DNA of 64,000 bases from Haloarcula japonica DSM 6131 (GTDB taxonomy: Archaea; Halobacteriota; Halobacteria; Halobacteriales; Haloarculaceae): positions 439,199-503,198 of the forward strand of contig NZ_AOLY01000037.1 of the NCBI RefSeq assembly GCF_000336635.1. Reading direction: 5' to 3'. Positions 1 through 8,248 of the stretch are shown here, in pieces (positions within the stretch are counted from its first letter, which is position 1; every line of letters starts with the position of its first letter). The position numbers and the translations under genes are program-made. The notes beneath the pieces are model-generated. The model was not told where the DNA came from. It made no database searches and was given only the letters and a program-made list of their open reading frames with translations.

Positions 1-2
1 GG

Positions 3-782
3 GCCGTGCCCGCGCTGGAGCGTGCCAGCGTCTCCTGTGCCGGACTGGCGAACAATCACCTGCTCGACTTCGGACCGGCGGCGCTCACGGACACGCCGGC
101 TCACCTCGACGACGCTGGCATTGCCTCAGCCGGGGCCGGCGTCGATAGAGAGACAGCATTCGAGCCAGCGGCCATCGAAATCAGCGAACTCTCAGTTGCC
201 GTCGTCGCCGTCACTGACCAGTCGTCGAGCTACGCCGCCGGCCGCGACAGTCCCGGCACGGCCTACGCACCGCTTGACCCGAACCACCCGTTGACTCGCC
301 GCCGTGTCGGGGGTGCGCTGGCGGCGGCCCGCGACGCCGACCCGGACCTGCTCGTCGTCACCGCTCACTGGGGGCCGAACTGGGTGACAGAGCCGGCCGA
401 GACACAACAGGCCTTCGCCCGCTGGCTGGTGGATAACGGAGCGGATGTTGTCCACGGCCACAGCGCCCACGTCATTCAGGGCGTCGAGGTGTACCGCGGA
501 CGCCCCATCATGTACGACACCGGCAACTTCGTCGACGACTACGCGATCAAGGACGGGTACCGCAACGACCGGAGTTTCCTGTTCGAACTGCACATCGATG
601 ACGGGCGGCTGGCCGCGCTCGAACTCACACCGGTCGAGAACGCGTACACACAGGTCAGGCACGCGGATGATACGGTGGCTGAGTGGCTCCGGGAGACAGT
701 ACGAGAGCGCTCCCGGTCCTTCGGAACAACTATCGAGCGCAACGGACGGGGACTTCGGATCCCGCTGTCGTGCCCGGCATAG
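3..782 (+). CDS. CapA-family metallophosphatase-like protein (5' end outside window)
   Basis: The reading frame is open to the left edge, so the N-terminus lies outside the window and about 258 residues are visible. The protein carries the conserved blocks of the CapA / PgsA (poly-gamma-glutamate synthesis) family: NNHLLDFG near the visible start, THWGPNW in the middle, then HGHSAHV and YDTGNFVDDY. These His/Asp/Asn residues form the metal site of the calcineurin-like fold. Known members act in extracellular polyanion synthesis or in polysaccharide or lipid phosphoester hydrolysis. The haloarchaeal substrate is unknown. The gene ends 38 bp from the convergent DICT gene. Confidence 0.85.
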   Translation, partial: AVPALERASVSCAGLANNHLLDFGPAALTDTPAHLDDAGIASAGAGVDRETAFEPAAIEISELSVAVVAVTDQSSSYAAGRDSPGTAYAPLDPNHPLTRRRVGGALAAARDADPDLLVVTAHWGPNWVTEPAETQQAFARWLVDNGADVVHGHSAHVIQGVEVYRGRPIMYDTGNFVDDYAIKDGYRNDRSFLFELHIDDGRLAALELTPVENAYTQVRHADDTVAEWLRETVRERSRSFGTTIERNGRGLRIPLSCPA

Positions 783-820
783 CATCCGCTGTGTGTTTCC
801 GGGCCGGCTCGTGTCGGCTG

Positions 821-1540
821 CTACTCGTCGACAGCCACAACCGCCGCCATGATTTCGTCGACCAGCCGTGGGTTGTACGTCCAGACGCCCCGAAACGGTC
901 CGTCCTCGGTTTCTTCGGCGACGAGCGCACACTTGCTCTGGTCGTCGCCGGCGGCGTCGAACGCCAGCAACCACACCTGTTCGAGCGTGGTGTCTGTGAG
1001 CGGATGGAACGAGATTCCGGGAATCGCTGGCGGCTCCCAGTCGTCCCGTCCGTAAACGTGGATGTCGAGGTCCGTGTCGCTGGCAAGCGTCTCGTATCGG
1101 GCGTGCTGAGAGCGGAAAATAGACAGCGACTGGAAGCCCACTCGAAGGGTACCCTCCCCGACGCGGTAGGCCCTGTCTTCGAACTCGTGTGACGTTGCGA
1201 GCAACTGTGCCGGCGTGAGCGAGGACAGGAGCGTGTTCGCGAGCGCCGAGCGGAGAAGCTGTCGGCCCGGGTCACTGTCAGGGGTTCCGCTGTCGTCGGA
1301 ATCGACCATCGGCTTACACAAGAACGACTGCAGCGCGGTGAGCGGGACTGCCTCGGCGAACACACCGTCCCGACGGATGACGGCAAACGCGTTCTGGTGT
1401 CCGGTCGGGAGTTTCCGCCAGGTGGCGTCGATCCCCTGAGTTGTCAGACGCTCGCCCACAGTCTTCGTTGCGGGCGGACCGTACACAGTTATCGCCACGT
1501 CCGAGTCCTCGAAGCGCCGGAGGAGGGTCCGAACTGTCAT
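821..1540 (-). CDS. DICT sensory domain protein
   Basis: This 239-residue acidic soluble protein matches the haloarchaeal DICT-domain family. The domain is named for its association with diguanylate cyclases and two-component systems. No transmembrane segment or enzymatic motif is visible. The N-terminal half holds alternating hydrophobic strands and a GHQNAFAVIRRDG core; the C-terminal half ends in a region that reads like a ligand-binding lobe. It lies 10 bp downstream of a winged-helix gene on the same strand, so the two are probably co-transcribed and DICT may be the sensor for that regulator (inference). Confidence 0.7.
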   Translation of the reverse strand: MTVRTLLRRFEDSDVAITVYGPPATKTVGERLTTQGIDATWRKLPTGHQNAFAVIRRDGVFAEAVPLTALQSFLCKPMVDSDDSGTPDSDPGRQLLRSALANTLLSSLTPAQLLATSHEFEDRAYRVGEGTLRVGFQSLSIFRSQHARYETLASDTDLDIHVYGRDDWEPPAIPGISFHPLTDTTLEQVWLLAFDAAGDDQSKCALVAEETEDGPFRGVWTYNPRLVDEIMAAVVAVDE

Positions 1541-1550
1541 CGGCCCACGA

Positions 1551-1940
1551 TCAGTCCTCGTGGTCTGTCTCGGCGGTATCCAGATCGGCTATCGTCGCCA
1601 GAACCTCGGCCGTTGATGGTGACAGCGATACCAGTGTCGCGGTCCGCTGGGCAGCGTCGTAGCTAATAACGCCAGCGTTATCGAGAACAGGGAGGTGGCG
1701 GTGGTGGAGTGCAGTGCGGGTATCGTCCCAGTTGCAGGTGTCGGTGTCTCGACCACGCGCGCTGGACCAGCCCACGACCACATCAGTGAGTTCCGAGATC
1801 GAGGCCGAGTCGTGTTCGGCGAGGTACGTGTATATCATCCGCCGGGGCTCGGCTGCCAGCACCCGTAATAGCGTATCGAGTCGCTCGGACGAGAGTCCCG
1901 GCGTCTCCACAGGCTGTTCGTGCTGATCCATGTCAATCAA
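1551..1940 (-). CDS. DUF7344-type winged-helix transcriptional regulator
   Basis: This 129-residue protein has the haloarchaeal DUF7344 pattern: a helix with LLRVLAAEPRRMIYTYL, a recognition segment around SISELTDVV, the HHRHLPVLDNAGVISYD wing region, and a C-terminal helix. Such proteins bind DNA as ArsR-like winged helices. It is the first gene of a likely two-gene operon with the DICT protein downstream. ATG at 1940 is used; an alternative Met lies three codons later. A second member of the family occurs at 17851-18189. Confidence 0.75.
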   Translation of the reverse strand: MIDMDQHEQPVETPGLSSERLDTLLRVLAAEPRRMIYTYLAEHDSASISELTDVVVGWSSARGRDTDTCNWDDTRTALHHRHLPVLDNAGVISYDAAQRTATLVSLSPSTAEVLATIADLDTAETDHED

Positions 1941-2028
1941 TTATCCACTCTCGGTATTAATATCATTGGCCGATAGTTAATCACAGATGTGACGGAATCC
2001 ATTTACGTGCCAGCACCGTCTAAAGTGT

Positions 2029-2640
2029 ATGAACTACGAGTCCGCCCTACAGCGTGCGTACGACGTACTACCAGACCAGCCCCGGGAAGCCGGTGAACGG
2101 CTGTCGATTCCTGACCCCGAAGGGCAGACAGACGGGGCGTTCACACGCCTGACGAACTTAGAGGCAATCGCCGACGCAGTCTCGCGGGACGCCCAGCATC
2201 TCCACCGCGCCATCCAGCGCGAGTTCGGGACCAACGGCCAGTTCGACGGCGGCGAAGCCCGTTACAACGGCTCGTTCGACACTGCTGATTTCGACGCCGC
2301 CGTGGACGCATACGTCGCCGAGTACGTCACCTGTTCCGAGTGTGGCCTGCCCGACACCGTCCTCAAGAACGAAGACGGCGTCGACATGCTGCGCTGTCAG
2401 GCCTGTGGTGCGTTCCGCCCGGTCGCCAAGGGCGCGAGTTCGAACACCCAGCAGGACCGACCCACGCTCGAAGAGGGCGAGACCTACGAGGTCAAGATCA
2501 CCGGAACGGGCCGCGAAGGCGACGGCGTCGCGGAGAAAGGGAAGTACACCATCTTCGTCTCCGGAGCACGCGAAGGGCAGGTCGTCGAGGCCTACATCGA
2601 GAGTATCAGCGGCACGCTGGCGTTCGGTCGCGTCGCATAA
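2029..2640 (+). CDS. eif2b: Translation initiation factor aIF2 subunit beta with C-terminal TRAM domain
   Basis: This 203-residue protein is an aIF2-beta/eIF5-type domain followed by a TRAM domain. The zinc ribbon is Cys102-x2-Cys105 ... Cys123-x2-Cys126. The central helix-turn region contains NLEAIADAVSRDAQHLHRA. Residues from about 145 to the end form the TRAM beta-barrel (EVKITGTGREGDGVA...), a putative RNA-binding module. aIF2-beta is part of the heterotrimer that delivers initiator tRNA to the ribosome. The TRAM fusion is typical of haloarchaeal paralogues, so this may be the accessory rather than the principal beta subunit. A TATA-like TTTACG about 27 bp upstream suggests a leaderless transcript. 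Confidence 0.85.
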   Translation: MNYESALQRAYDVLPDQPREAGERLSIPDPEGQTDGAFTRLTNLEAIADAVSRDAQHLHRAIQREFGTNGQFDGGEARYNGSFDTADFDAAVDAYVAEYVTCSECGLPDTVLKNEDGVDMLRCQACGAFRPVAKGASSNTQQDRPTLEEGETYEVKITGTGREGDGVAEKGKYTIFVSGAREGQVVEAYIESISGTLAFGRVA

Positions 2641-2673
2641 GGCCGGTTTTCACGAGACAGCTACGGTTCTCAC

Positions 2674-3600
2674 TTATTCCCAGAGGTCCGTCGAGAGGTA
2701 TCGCTCGCCGGTGTCCGGCAGGACAACGACCACCGTCTCGTCGGGGTTCTCGGTCGCGTACTCTGTCGCCGCGTGCAGTGCCGCGCCCGAGGAGATGCCG
2801 ACCATGATTCCCTCCTCGCCCGCGAGTCGTCTGGTCGCGTCGACGGATTCGTCCTTGCTCGCGGTCCGTACCTCGTCGACGAGGTCGCGCCGGAGGATGT
2901 CCGGAACGAATCCGGGGCCGATACCCTGGATGTCGTGGCTGTCGGGGTCATCCGCCGAGAGCAGTTTCGACTGTTCCGGTTCGACAGCGACGGAGGTGAG
3001 GTCCGCACCGACCTCCTCCTCGATGTACTCGGAGATGCCGGTGATCGTGCCACCGGTCCCAACGCCGGCGACGACGGCGTCTACGTCGCCGTCGGTATCG
3101 GCCCAGATCTCCGGACCCGTCGTCTCGCGGTGGGCTCGCGGGTTCGCCTCGTTCTCGAACTGCCGGGCGCGGACAGTACCCGGTTCGTCAGCGAGTTCGT
3201 TCGCGCGTTCGATTGCGCCGCTCATGCCGCCGTCTGCCGGTGTGAGTTCGAGCTCCGCGCCGAGCCCCGACAGCAACTGCCGGCGCTCCTCGCTCATCGA
3301 TTCGGGCATCGTCAGCACGCAGTCGTACCCCCGCGCAGCACAGACAGCGGCCAGCCCGATGCCAGTGTTGCCGCTGGTCGCTTCGACGACCGTCCCGTCG
3401 TCGGGAAGGTCGCCGGACTCGACGGCCGCCTCGACCATGTACAGCGCGATGCGGTCCTTCACCGAGTAGGGGTTCGCCGCTTCGACCTTGCCGAGCAGAT
3501 TGTCCGCGAAGCTGTCGAGACAGACCAGCGGCGTGTCGCCGATGAGTTCAGTCACGCTAGATGCGACAGTGCCGTCGTCTCGCTGGGCGTACGACTGCAT
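2674..3600 (-). CDS. cysK: PLP-dependent cysteine synthase (O-acetylserine sulfhydrylase family)
   Basis: From ATG at 3600 the protein has 308 residues, the usual size of CysK. Visible landmarks are the opening block ELIGDTPLV, the PLP-binding lysine in NPYSVKDR (about residue 48), the substrate loop TSGNTG, the glycine-rich phosphate loop GVGTGGTITG and the C-terminal GISSGA. The reaction is O-acetyl-L-serine plus sulfide to cysteine. An upstream in-frame ATG at 3663 would add 21 residues that look unlike the family, so the internal start is preferred. It is convergent with the aIF2-beta gene. Confidence 0.88.
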   Translation of the reverse strand: MQSYAQRDDGTVASSVTELIGDTPLVCLDSFADNLLGKVEAANPYSVKDRIALYMVEAAVESGDLPDDGTVVEATSGNTGIGLAAVCAARGYDCVLTMPESMSEERRQLLSGLGAELELTPADGGMSGAIERANELADEPGTVRARQFENEANPRAHRETTGPEIWADTDGDVDAVVAGVGTGGTITGISEYIEEEVGADLTSVAVEPEQSKLLSADDPDSHDIQGIGPGFVPDILRRDLVDEVRTASKDESVDATRRLAGEEGIMVGISSGAALHAATEYATENPDETVVVVLPDTGERYLSTDLWE

Positions 3601-3719
3601 ACACCGGGAGAAGGCGATTAGTCCCCGTAACGACGCACCCAGAATATTGTGGGGCGAATACATTCACTCGGTTCCGAGTCTCCGGAAGCTTATGTCGTCC
3701 CCATCCAATGTGTCCAGTA

Positions 3720-3845
3720 ATGCCCGAGATAACCGTCTCTGAAGGCCTGTACCGACAGCTATCCGTTTCCGAAAACCAGGTCGACGAAGAGACGCTCTGG
3801 AAAATGCTACACCAGTTCAAGCGCCAGAACACGCCGAGCGAGTAA
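3720..3845 (+). CDS. Small conserved haloarchaeal protein (DUF7557-like)
   Basis: This 41-residue protein begins MPEITVSEGLYRQL and has the look of short haloarchaeal ribbon-helix-helix or antitoxin-like polypeptides: a beta strand followed by two amphipathic helices (VDEETLWKMLHQF). The function is unknown and no toxin-like partner adjoins it. The ATG at 3720 fits because upstream residues in the same frame are Arg-rich and not protein-like. It is convergent with the SRAP gene, whose end lies 8 bp away. Confidence 0.6.
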   Translation: MPEITVSEGLYRQLSVSENQVDEETLWKMLHQFKRQNTPSE

Positions 3846-3853
3846 CGCCGTCG

Positions 3854-4555
3854 CTACCCGACCGGTTCGATGAGTTCCGGTGAGTCATTAACAGGACTGT
3901 TGACTGCTGACGAAACCGGATAGGTCCGCATGGGTCCCTCGTACGGGTCAAGCAGTGTAGCCATGTCGTCAGTGCTGCCGCGCAGCCATGTCGACTCCTC
4001 TGACGGGTCAAGGATGACGGCCATCCGGTGATGGAGGTCGGCGACGGCCTCGTTCGGCTCGGTCGTCACAATCGTGAACGACTCGACGATATCGTCTTCG
4101 CCGCCCGAATCGCCGCCGCTCGCACCGAACTCACCTAGCCCGGTCTGGCGCTGTGGCGGCTCCCACCGCTCGTACAGCCCCGCCATCGCGAACAGGTCGT
4201 CGTCCGGCAGCGCCACGCGGTACGGTTGCTTGCCGTCGCTCGTCTCGACCCACTCGTAGAACCCGTCAGCGGGGACCAGACAGCGCCGGGACTCGTAGGC
4301 CTCGGCGAACGAACGTTTCTCCGCCAGCGTCTCGGCGCGGGCGTTGATGTGCCCGTGGGCCGTTCTGCTGTCCGCCCAGGTCGGAATCAGTCCCCACTCC
4401 ATCCGCTGGATTGTCCCGGGCGACTCGCTTGTGATGACCGGCAGGTCCTGACTCGGAGCGGCGTTGTATCGGGACTCGTAGTCGAAGGCAAACTCGGCGT
4501 CGAACCGCGTCTCAATTTCCTCTCGAGGGGAGAACAGACTGTAGCGGCCACACAT
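3854..4555 (-). CDS. yedK: SOS-response-associated peptidase (SRAP / YedK / HMCES family)
   Basis: This 233-residue protein starts MCGRYS, with Cys2 as the catalytic residue after Met removal. Family landmarks are YNAAPSQDLPV, MEWGLIPTWA, INARAETL, GFYEWV (active-site Glu) and LHHRMAVIL (catalytic His). Proteins of this family form a covalent thiazolidine link to abasic sites in single-stranded DNA and shield them from cleavage. The acidic insert GGDSGGEDD around residue 155 is a halophilic adaptation. The start is fixed by the required N-terminal Cys, although the frame stays open for 68 codons upstream. Confidence 0.92.
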   Translation of the reverse strand: MCGRYSLFSPREEIETRFDAEFAFDYESRYNAAPSQDLPVITSESPGTIQRMEWGLIPTWADSRTAHGHINARAETLAEKRSFAEAYESRRCLVPADGFYEWVETSDGKQPYRVALPDDDLFAMAGLYERWEPPQRQTGLGEFGASGGDSGGEDDIVESFTIVTTEPNEAVADLHHRMAVILDPSEESTWLRGSTDDMATLLDPYEGPMRTYPVSSAVNSPVNDSPELIEPVG

Positions 4556-4589
4556 GGCCTGTTTTTGTCGCTCCTGCTGGATAAACCCA

Positions 4590-6239
4590 CTACTCGCGCA
4601 TCCACTCGCTTGCCTGTGGCTCCGTCGGGTCGGTCCTGACCTCGACGAGCGTCGGCGCGTCCGTCTGAACCGCTTCGCGAACCGCCGTGCGGATTTCGGA
4701 CGGCGCGTTGGCTTGCATCGCTTCCATCCCCATTCCGGCAGCGACAGTCTCGAAATCAATCGGCGTCTTGTCCCATCCGTACGCCTGCTGGCCGAGGTCG
4801 TAGCTGCGCCCGGCCTCCTCGCTGATAATCGCGTAATCGTCGTTGTTGAGCACGACGACGGTGATCGGGAGGTCCTCAGCGACCACGGTATGGATCTCGT
4901 GAACGCACATCATGAGGCCGCCATCACCGGTCAGCGCAACGACCGGCGTGTCCGGGTTCGCTAGCTGTGCCCCAATCGCCGACGGCAGTCCCGTTCCCAT
5001 GGTCGCCCACGATCCGGGGTTGACGTAGCTGCGTGGCCCGTGCGCCTCAAACGTGTTTAGCGCCCAGACGCGGAACCCTCCGGCATCGGCGGCCGTGATG
5101 GCGTCCGAAGGGAGTGCGTCTCGAAGGATTTGTAGCACATGGACTGAGGTGAGCGGTGGTTCCGAGTCCACGAGCGGTTCGATTCGACGCGCAGTGGCAG
5201 CACGGACAGCCTGTGCGCGCTCGGCACCTTTCGTCTTCGAGCTGGGTGCGGTGTCGGCCGCCGTGATTTTGTTCTCAATCGCTGCCATCGCGTCCGCGGC
5301 GTCTGCGAGGATGCCGACGGTCGGGTCGTAGCCCGTGCCGAGGTCGTCGGCGTCGATGGTGACGTGAACGAGCGTTTCAGGCAGTTCGACGGACCACCCG
5401 CGTGTCCCGTGTGCGTCGAGGTCAGAGCCGACGGCGAGCGCGGCATCGGCGTTGGCGAGACAGTCCAGCAGCTCCGGGCTCGCGCTGCCGGCCAACACGC
5501 CGGCACTGAGGTCGTGATCCTCGGGGAACACGCCCTTGCCCTTGTACGTCGTTACGACGGGCGCATCAAGTCGTTCGGCGAGGCGTCGGAGCGCCGCCGA
5601 CCCACCCGACGCTCGTACACCGCCGCCGGCCAGGATAACCGGCCGCTCGGCCGCGAGCAGGTGCTCGGCGGCTGTCGAAATGTCTTGCTCCGGGACGGTG
5701 CTGGGTGACGGAGCCGACGGTGTACTTGCACCGGCGAGCGGGACATCCATTTGCAGGTAGTTCTTTGGGATTCCGACCCTAACTGGCCCCTTCGGAGGTG
5801 TTTGAGCGACCTGTACCGCTCGGTCGATTGTTGCCGCTGTCGTTTCGGGGTTTTTCAGTAGTATGTTCTCTTTGACGACGTTGTCGTAGGTGTCCGGTGG
5901 GGTTTCGTGAATCGCATCACCGCCCCGGAGTGCCGGCTCGGTTTCGATAGCGAAATGCACCAGCGGCGTGCAGTCGTTCAGCGCGTTTTTCAGGCCGTTC
6001 ATCGCGTTCATATCGCCCGGACCGGGGACGACAACAGTGCTTGCCATCTCCCCGCTCGTTTCTGCATAGCCCCAGGCCTGATGTGAGACCGCAGTTTCGT
6101 GTCGTGCCACGACGAAGCGGATATCGTCCCGATTGCCGATGGCTTCGTTCAGCGGGAGGGACTGCTTTCCGGGGACTCCGAAGACGGTATCGATGCCGTT
6201 CGCGACGAGACGGTCTACCACCGCCAGACTAACGCGCAT
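4590..6239 (-). CDS. Thiamine-diphosphate-dependent enzyme (acetolactate synthase-like)
   Basis: This 549-residue protein has the three-domain layout of the acetolactate synthase/pyruvate oxidase superfamily: N-terminal Pyr domain with FGVPGKQ and the cofactor-activating Glu in ARHETAVSHQAWGYAE, a central Rossmann-like domain with ILAGGGVRASG, and a C-terminal PP domain with the ThDP/Mg motif GDGGLMMC...NNDDYAI. Family members decarboxylate 2-oxo acids. It lacks an adjoining IlvN regulatory subunit, so a catabolic or oxalyl-CoA/sulfopyruvate-type substrate is as likely as branched-chain synthesis. The exact substrate cannot be read from the sequence. Confidence 0.85.
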   Translation of the reverse strand: MRVSLAVVDRLVANGIDTVFGVPGKQSLPLNEAIGNRDDIRFVVARHETAVSHQAWGYAETSGEMASTVVVPGPGDMNAMNGLKNALNDCTPLVHFAIETEPALRGGDAIHETPPDTYDNVVKENILLKNPETTAATIDRAVQVAQTPPKGPVRVGIPKNYLQMDVPLAGASTPSAPSPSTVPEQDISTAAEHLLAAERPVILAGGGVRASGGSAALRRLAERLDAPVVTTYKGKGVFPEDHDLSAGVLAGSASPELLDCLANADAALAVGSDLDAHGTRGWSVELPETLVHVTIDADDLGTGYDPTVGILADAADAMAAIENKITAADTAPSSKTKGAERAQAVRAATARRIEPLVDSEPPLTSVHVLQILRDALPSDAITAADAGGFRVWALNTFEAHGPRSYVNPGSWATMGTGLPSAIGAQLANPDTPVVALTGDGGLMMCVHEIHTVVAEDLPITVVVLNNDDYAIISEEAGRSYDLGQQAYGWDKTPIDFETVAAGMGMEAMQANAPSEIRTAVREAVQTDAPTLVEVRTDPTEPQASEWMRE

Positions 6240-6370
6240 ACTGATTCCTCACTCGTAAGTTAATTCATTCTCATGACTTTAGTTCTCTACCGGCCATGCT
6301 AGACCCTAACCGCGTCAGGCCGCCACAGCCACAAGAAGGCACATGCTACCGAGCCCTGCGTGGCCCGCGA

Positions 6371-6378
6371 ATTTAAAT
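6371..6378 (+). promoter_or_regulatory. TATA box of a leaderless promoter
   Basis: ATTTAAAT lies 26-33 bp upstream of the ATG at 6404. This is the distance at which archaeal TBP/TFB places the start site on the initiation codon, so the transcript is probably leaderless. Confidence 0.6.
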
Positions 6379-6403
6379 CCGAAAGCGCCCAACTACGTGA
6401 CAG

Positions 6404-6790
6404 ATGACCACGGACCCCTCGTTCAGCATCCCCGCACACCCACAGCGGCGCTTTCCCCACGGAAGCGGGGTCGAATACGAGGGCGGGACGGAGTTCCGAC
6501 TCATCCCGGAACAGGAGCAGGCGACGCCGGACCTCGCCGAGACAGTCGTCGACATCCTTGCGTCTGGGCCGTACCGCTACGGTGATTTCCACGACCTGCC
6601 GATGCCGCTGTGGCTGGTCCGCGACGAAGAGACCACCGACGTGTTCCGCGTCGCGGTCCGCGACGGAACGGTCCGCTTGCACGTCCTGCCGACCACTGAG
6701 TCCGACGGGCTACAGCGCTTCTTCGAGCGCCTGCGTGAGACCAGCGGGGGAGAGTCGTGGGCGGTGCAGCGACACGTCGACGGGCAGTAG
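6404..6790 (+). CDS. Conserved haloarchaeal protein of unknown function
   Basis: This 128-residue soluble protein has no signal peptide, membrane segment or recognised catalytic motif. The centre reads as a compact alpha/beta domain (YGDFHDLPMPLWLVRDEETTDVFRVAVRDGTVRLHVLP), followed by an amphipathic helix. A strong TATA box at 6371 and codon use like that of neighbouring genes support expression. It precedes the ornithine cyclodeaminase gene by about 60 bp on the same strand, so a shared transcript is possible. Confidence 0.65.
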   Translation: MTTDPSFSIPAHPQRRFPHGSGVEYEGGTEFRLIPEQEQATPDLAETVVDILASGPYRYGDFHDLPMPLWLVRDEETTDVFRVAVRDGTVRLHVLPTTESDGLQRFFERLRETSGGESWAVQRHVDGQ

Positions 6791-6850
6791 CGGGCCGCCG
6801 AATCGTACGGACCCAAAACCGTCTTACACACCTGCCTCCATGTCTTGGCC

Positions 6851-8080
6851 ATGACCGTCTCTCGCGAAGTCGAGCTAGAGGGCCACATCATCGACTCCGG
6901 GATGATGCAGTCCTGTTTCGGCATCATCATGGACCTGGGCGGCTCCTTCTCCGTTCAGGAGTTCGATATCGGCCGCCACAAAGACGAGGAGTCCTACGCC
7001 CGGATGCTCGTCGAGGCCGACGACGAGGACCAACTGCAGTCGATTGTCCACGAACTCCACCAGCACGGCGTCAACCCCTCGGACCCGAAAGACGCCACGC
7101 TCGTCCCTGCGCCCGACGACCAGGTCGTCCCACACGGCTTCTACTCGACGACGAACCACCCGACGTACATACGACACGACGGCGAGTGGATCGAGGTCGA
7201 GGACGTGGAGATGGACTGTGCTGTGGTCGTCGAAGACGGCGACCGACCGCGGGCCTACACCAAAGTCCTCAACGCCATCGAGGAGGGCGATCTGGTCGTC
7301 ACCGACGAGACCGGCATCAAGGTCCAGCCCCCGGAGCGACCCCGAGACTCCGGCGGCGCGTTCGGCTTCATGCAGGGCGGCGTCTCCTCGGAACGCCCCT
7401 CGGAGTCGACCATCCGAAAGATCGCGAACGCAATCGAAGAAACGAAGAAGGAAGGCGGAAAGGTGATGGCGGTCTGTGGGCCGGCGCTTATCCACTCCGG
7501 CGCGCGCGAGGACCTCGCTCGCCTCGTGCGAGAGGGCTATGTTGATATGCTCTCGGCCGGCAACGGCTTCGCAGTCCACGACATCGAGCGGGACATCTAC
7601 GGCACGTCGCTCGGGATGGATACCGAGAGCCTTGACCATCCACGTCACGGCCACAAACACCACATCTACACCATCAGCGAGGTCATCCGCGAGGGCGGCA
7701 TCGAGGAAGCCGTCGAATCCGGGACCATCGAGTCCGGCGTGATGTACGAGTGTATCGACAACGACCGGCCGTTCGTCCTCGCTGGCTCTATCCGCGATGA
7801 TGGACCGCTGCCTGACACTATCACCGACGCTGTCGAGGCCCAGAACGCCATCCGAGAGCAGGCTCACGAAGCCGACATGGTCCTGATGCTCTCGACCCTG
7901 CTGCACTCGGTCGCGGTCGGGAACTGCCTCCCGTCGACGACACGGGTCGTCTGCGTCGACATCAACCCCGCGACGGTGACCCAACTGCTCGACCGCGGCT
8001 CCGCACAGGCAGTCGGGATGGTCACCGACATCGGCACCTTTGTTCCGATTCTGGCCGAGCAGTTGCTCAGTGAGGAATAG
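6851..8080 (+). CDS. Ornithine cyclodeaminase-type protein, archaeal TIGR00300 / LOR-SDH family
   Basis: The protein of about 409 residues begins MTVSREVELEGHIIDSG, the signature start of the archaeal LOR/SDH-like family. Members in methanogens deaminate and cyclise ornithine to proline, and archaeal forms are annotated as nickel-pincer-nucleotide dependent. Visible blocks include DEESYARMLVEADD (N-terminal LOR domain), VMAVCGPALIHSG, LSAGNGFAVHDIE, GHKHHIY and the dinucleotide-type VVCVDINPATVTQLLDRG near the end. ATG at 6851 is chosen; the one at 6845 adds only Met-Ala. The last 15 codons are duplicated about 146 bp downstream. Confidence 0.82.
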   Translation: MTVSREVELEGHIIDSGMMQSCFGIIMDLGGSFSVQEFDIGRHKDEESYARMLVEADDEDQLQSIVHELHQHGVNPSDPKDATLVPAPDDQVVPHGFYSTTNHPTYIRHDGEWIEVEDVEMDCAVVVEDGDRPRAYTKVLNAIEEGDLVVTDETGIKVQPPERPRDSGGAFGFMQGGVSSERPSESTIRKIANAIEETKKEGGKVMAVCGPALIHSGAREDLARLVREGYVDMLSAGNGFAVHDIERDIYGTSLGMDTESLDHPRHGHKHHIYTISEVIREGGIEEAVESGTIESGVMYECIDNDRPFVLAGSIRDDGPLPDTITDAVEAQNAIREQAHEADMVLMLSTLLHSVAVGNCLPSTTRVVCVDINPATVTQLLDRGSAQAVGMVTDIGTFVPILAEQLLSEE

Positions 8081-8101
8081 GACGATCACGAGCGGCGCGA
8101 G
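8036..8101 (+). repeat. Direct repeat, copy 1 (3' end of the ornithine cyclodeaminase gene)
   Basis: These 66 bases span the last coding bases and stop codon of the cyclodeaminase gene and about 20 bases beyond. They match 8182-8247 with 6 mismatches by eye; the first 37 bases are identical. Confidence 0.9.
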
Positions 8102-8181
8102 TGGTCGCTTTTCGCCCACGTTTTTACCGAGCGGTGTGCGACCACAGGGAGTACACCCGAAGGTCAAAAGGTGGATTGTGG

Positions 8182-8247
8182 ACCTTTGTTCCGATTCTGG
8201 CCGAGCAGTTGCTCAGTGCGGAATAGAACGCGCACGAGCGGAACGAG
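8182..8247 (+). repeat. Direct repeat, copy 2 (orphan copy of a gene 3' end)
   Basis: This is the second copy of 8036-8101, offset by 146 bp. Read in the gene frame it still spells FVPILAEQLLS-AE and stop, but it has no gene body in front. It abuts the stop codon of the convergent ZIP transporter gene at 8249. It looks like a remnant of a gene-end duplication or of a recombination event that swapped sequence downstream of the cyclodeaminase gene. Confidence 0.9.
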
Positions 8248-8248
8248 A

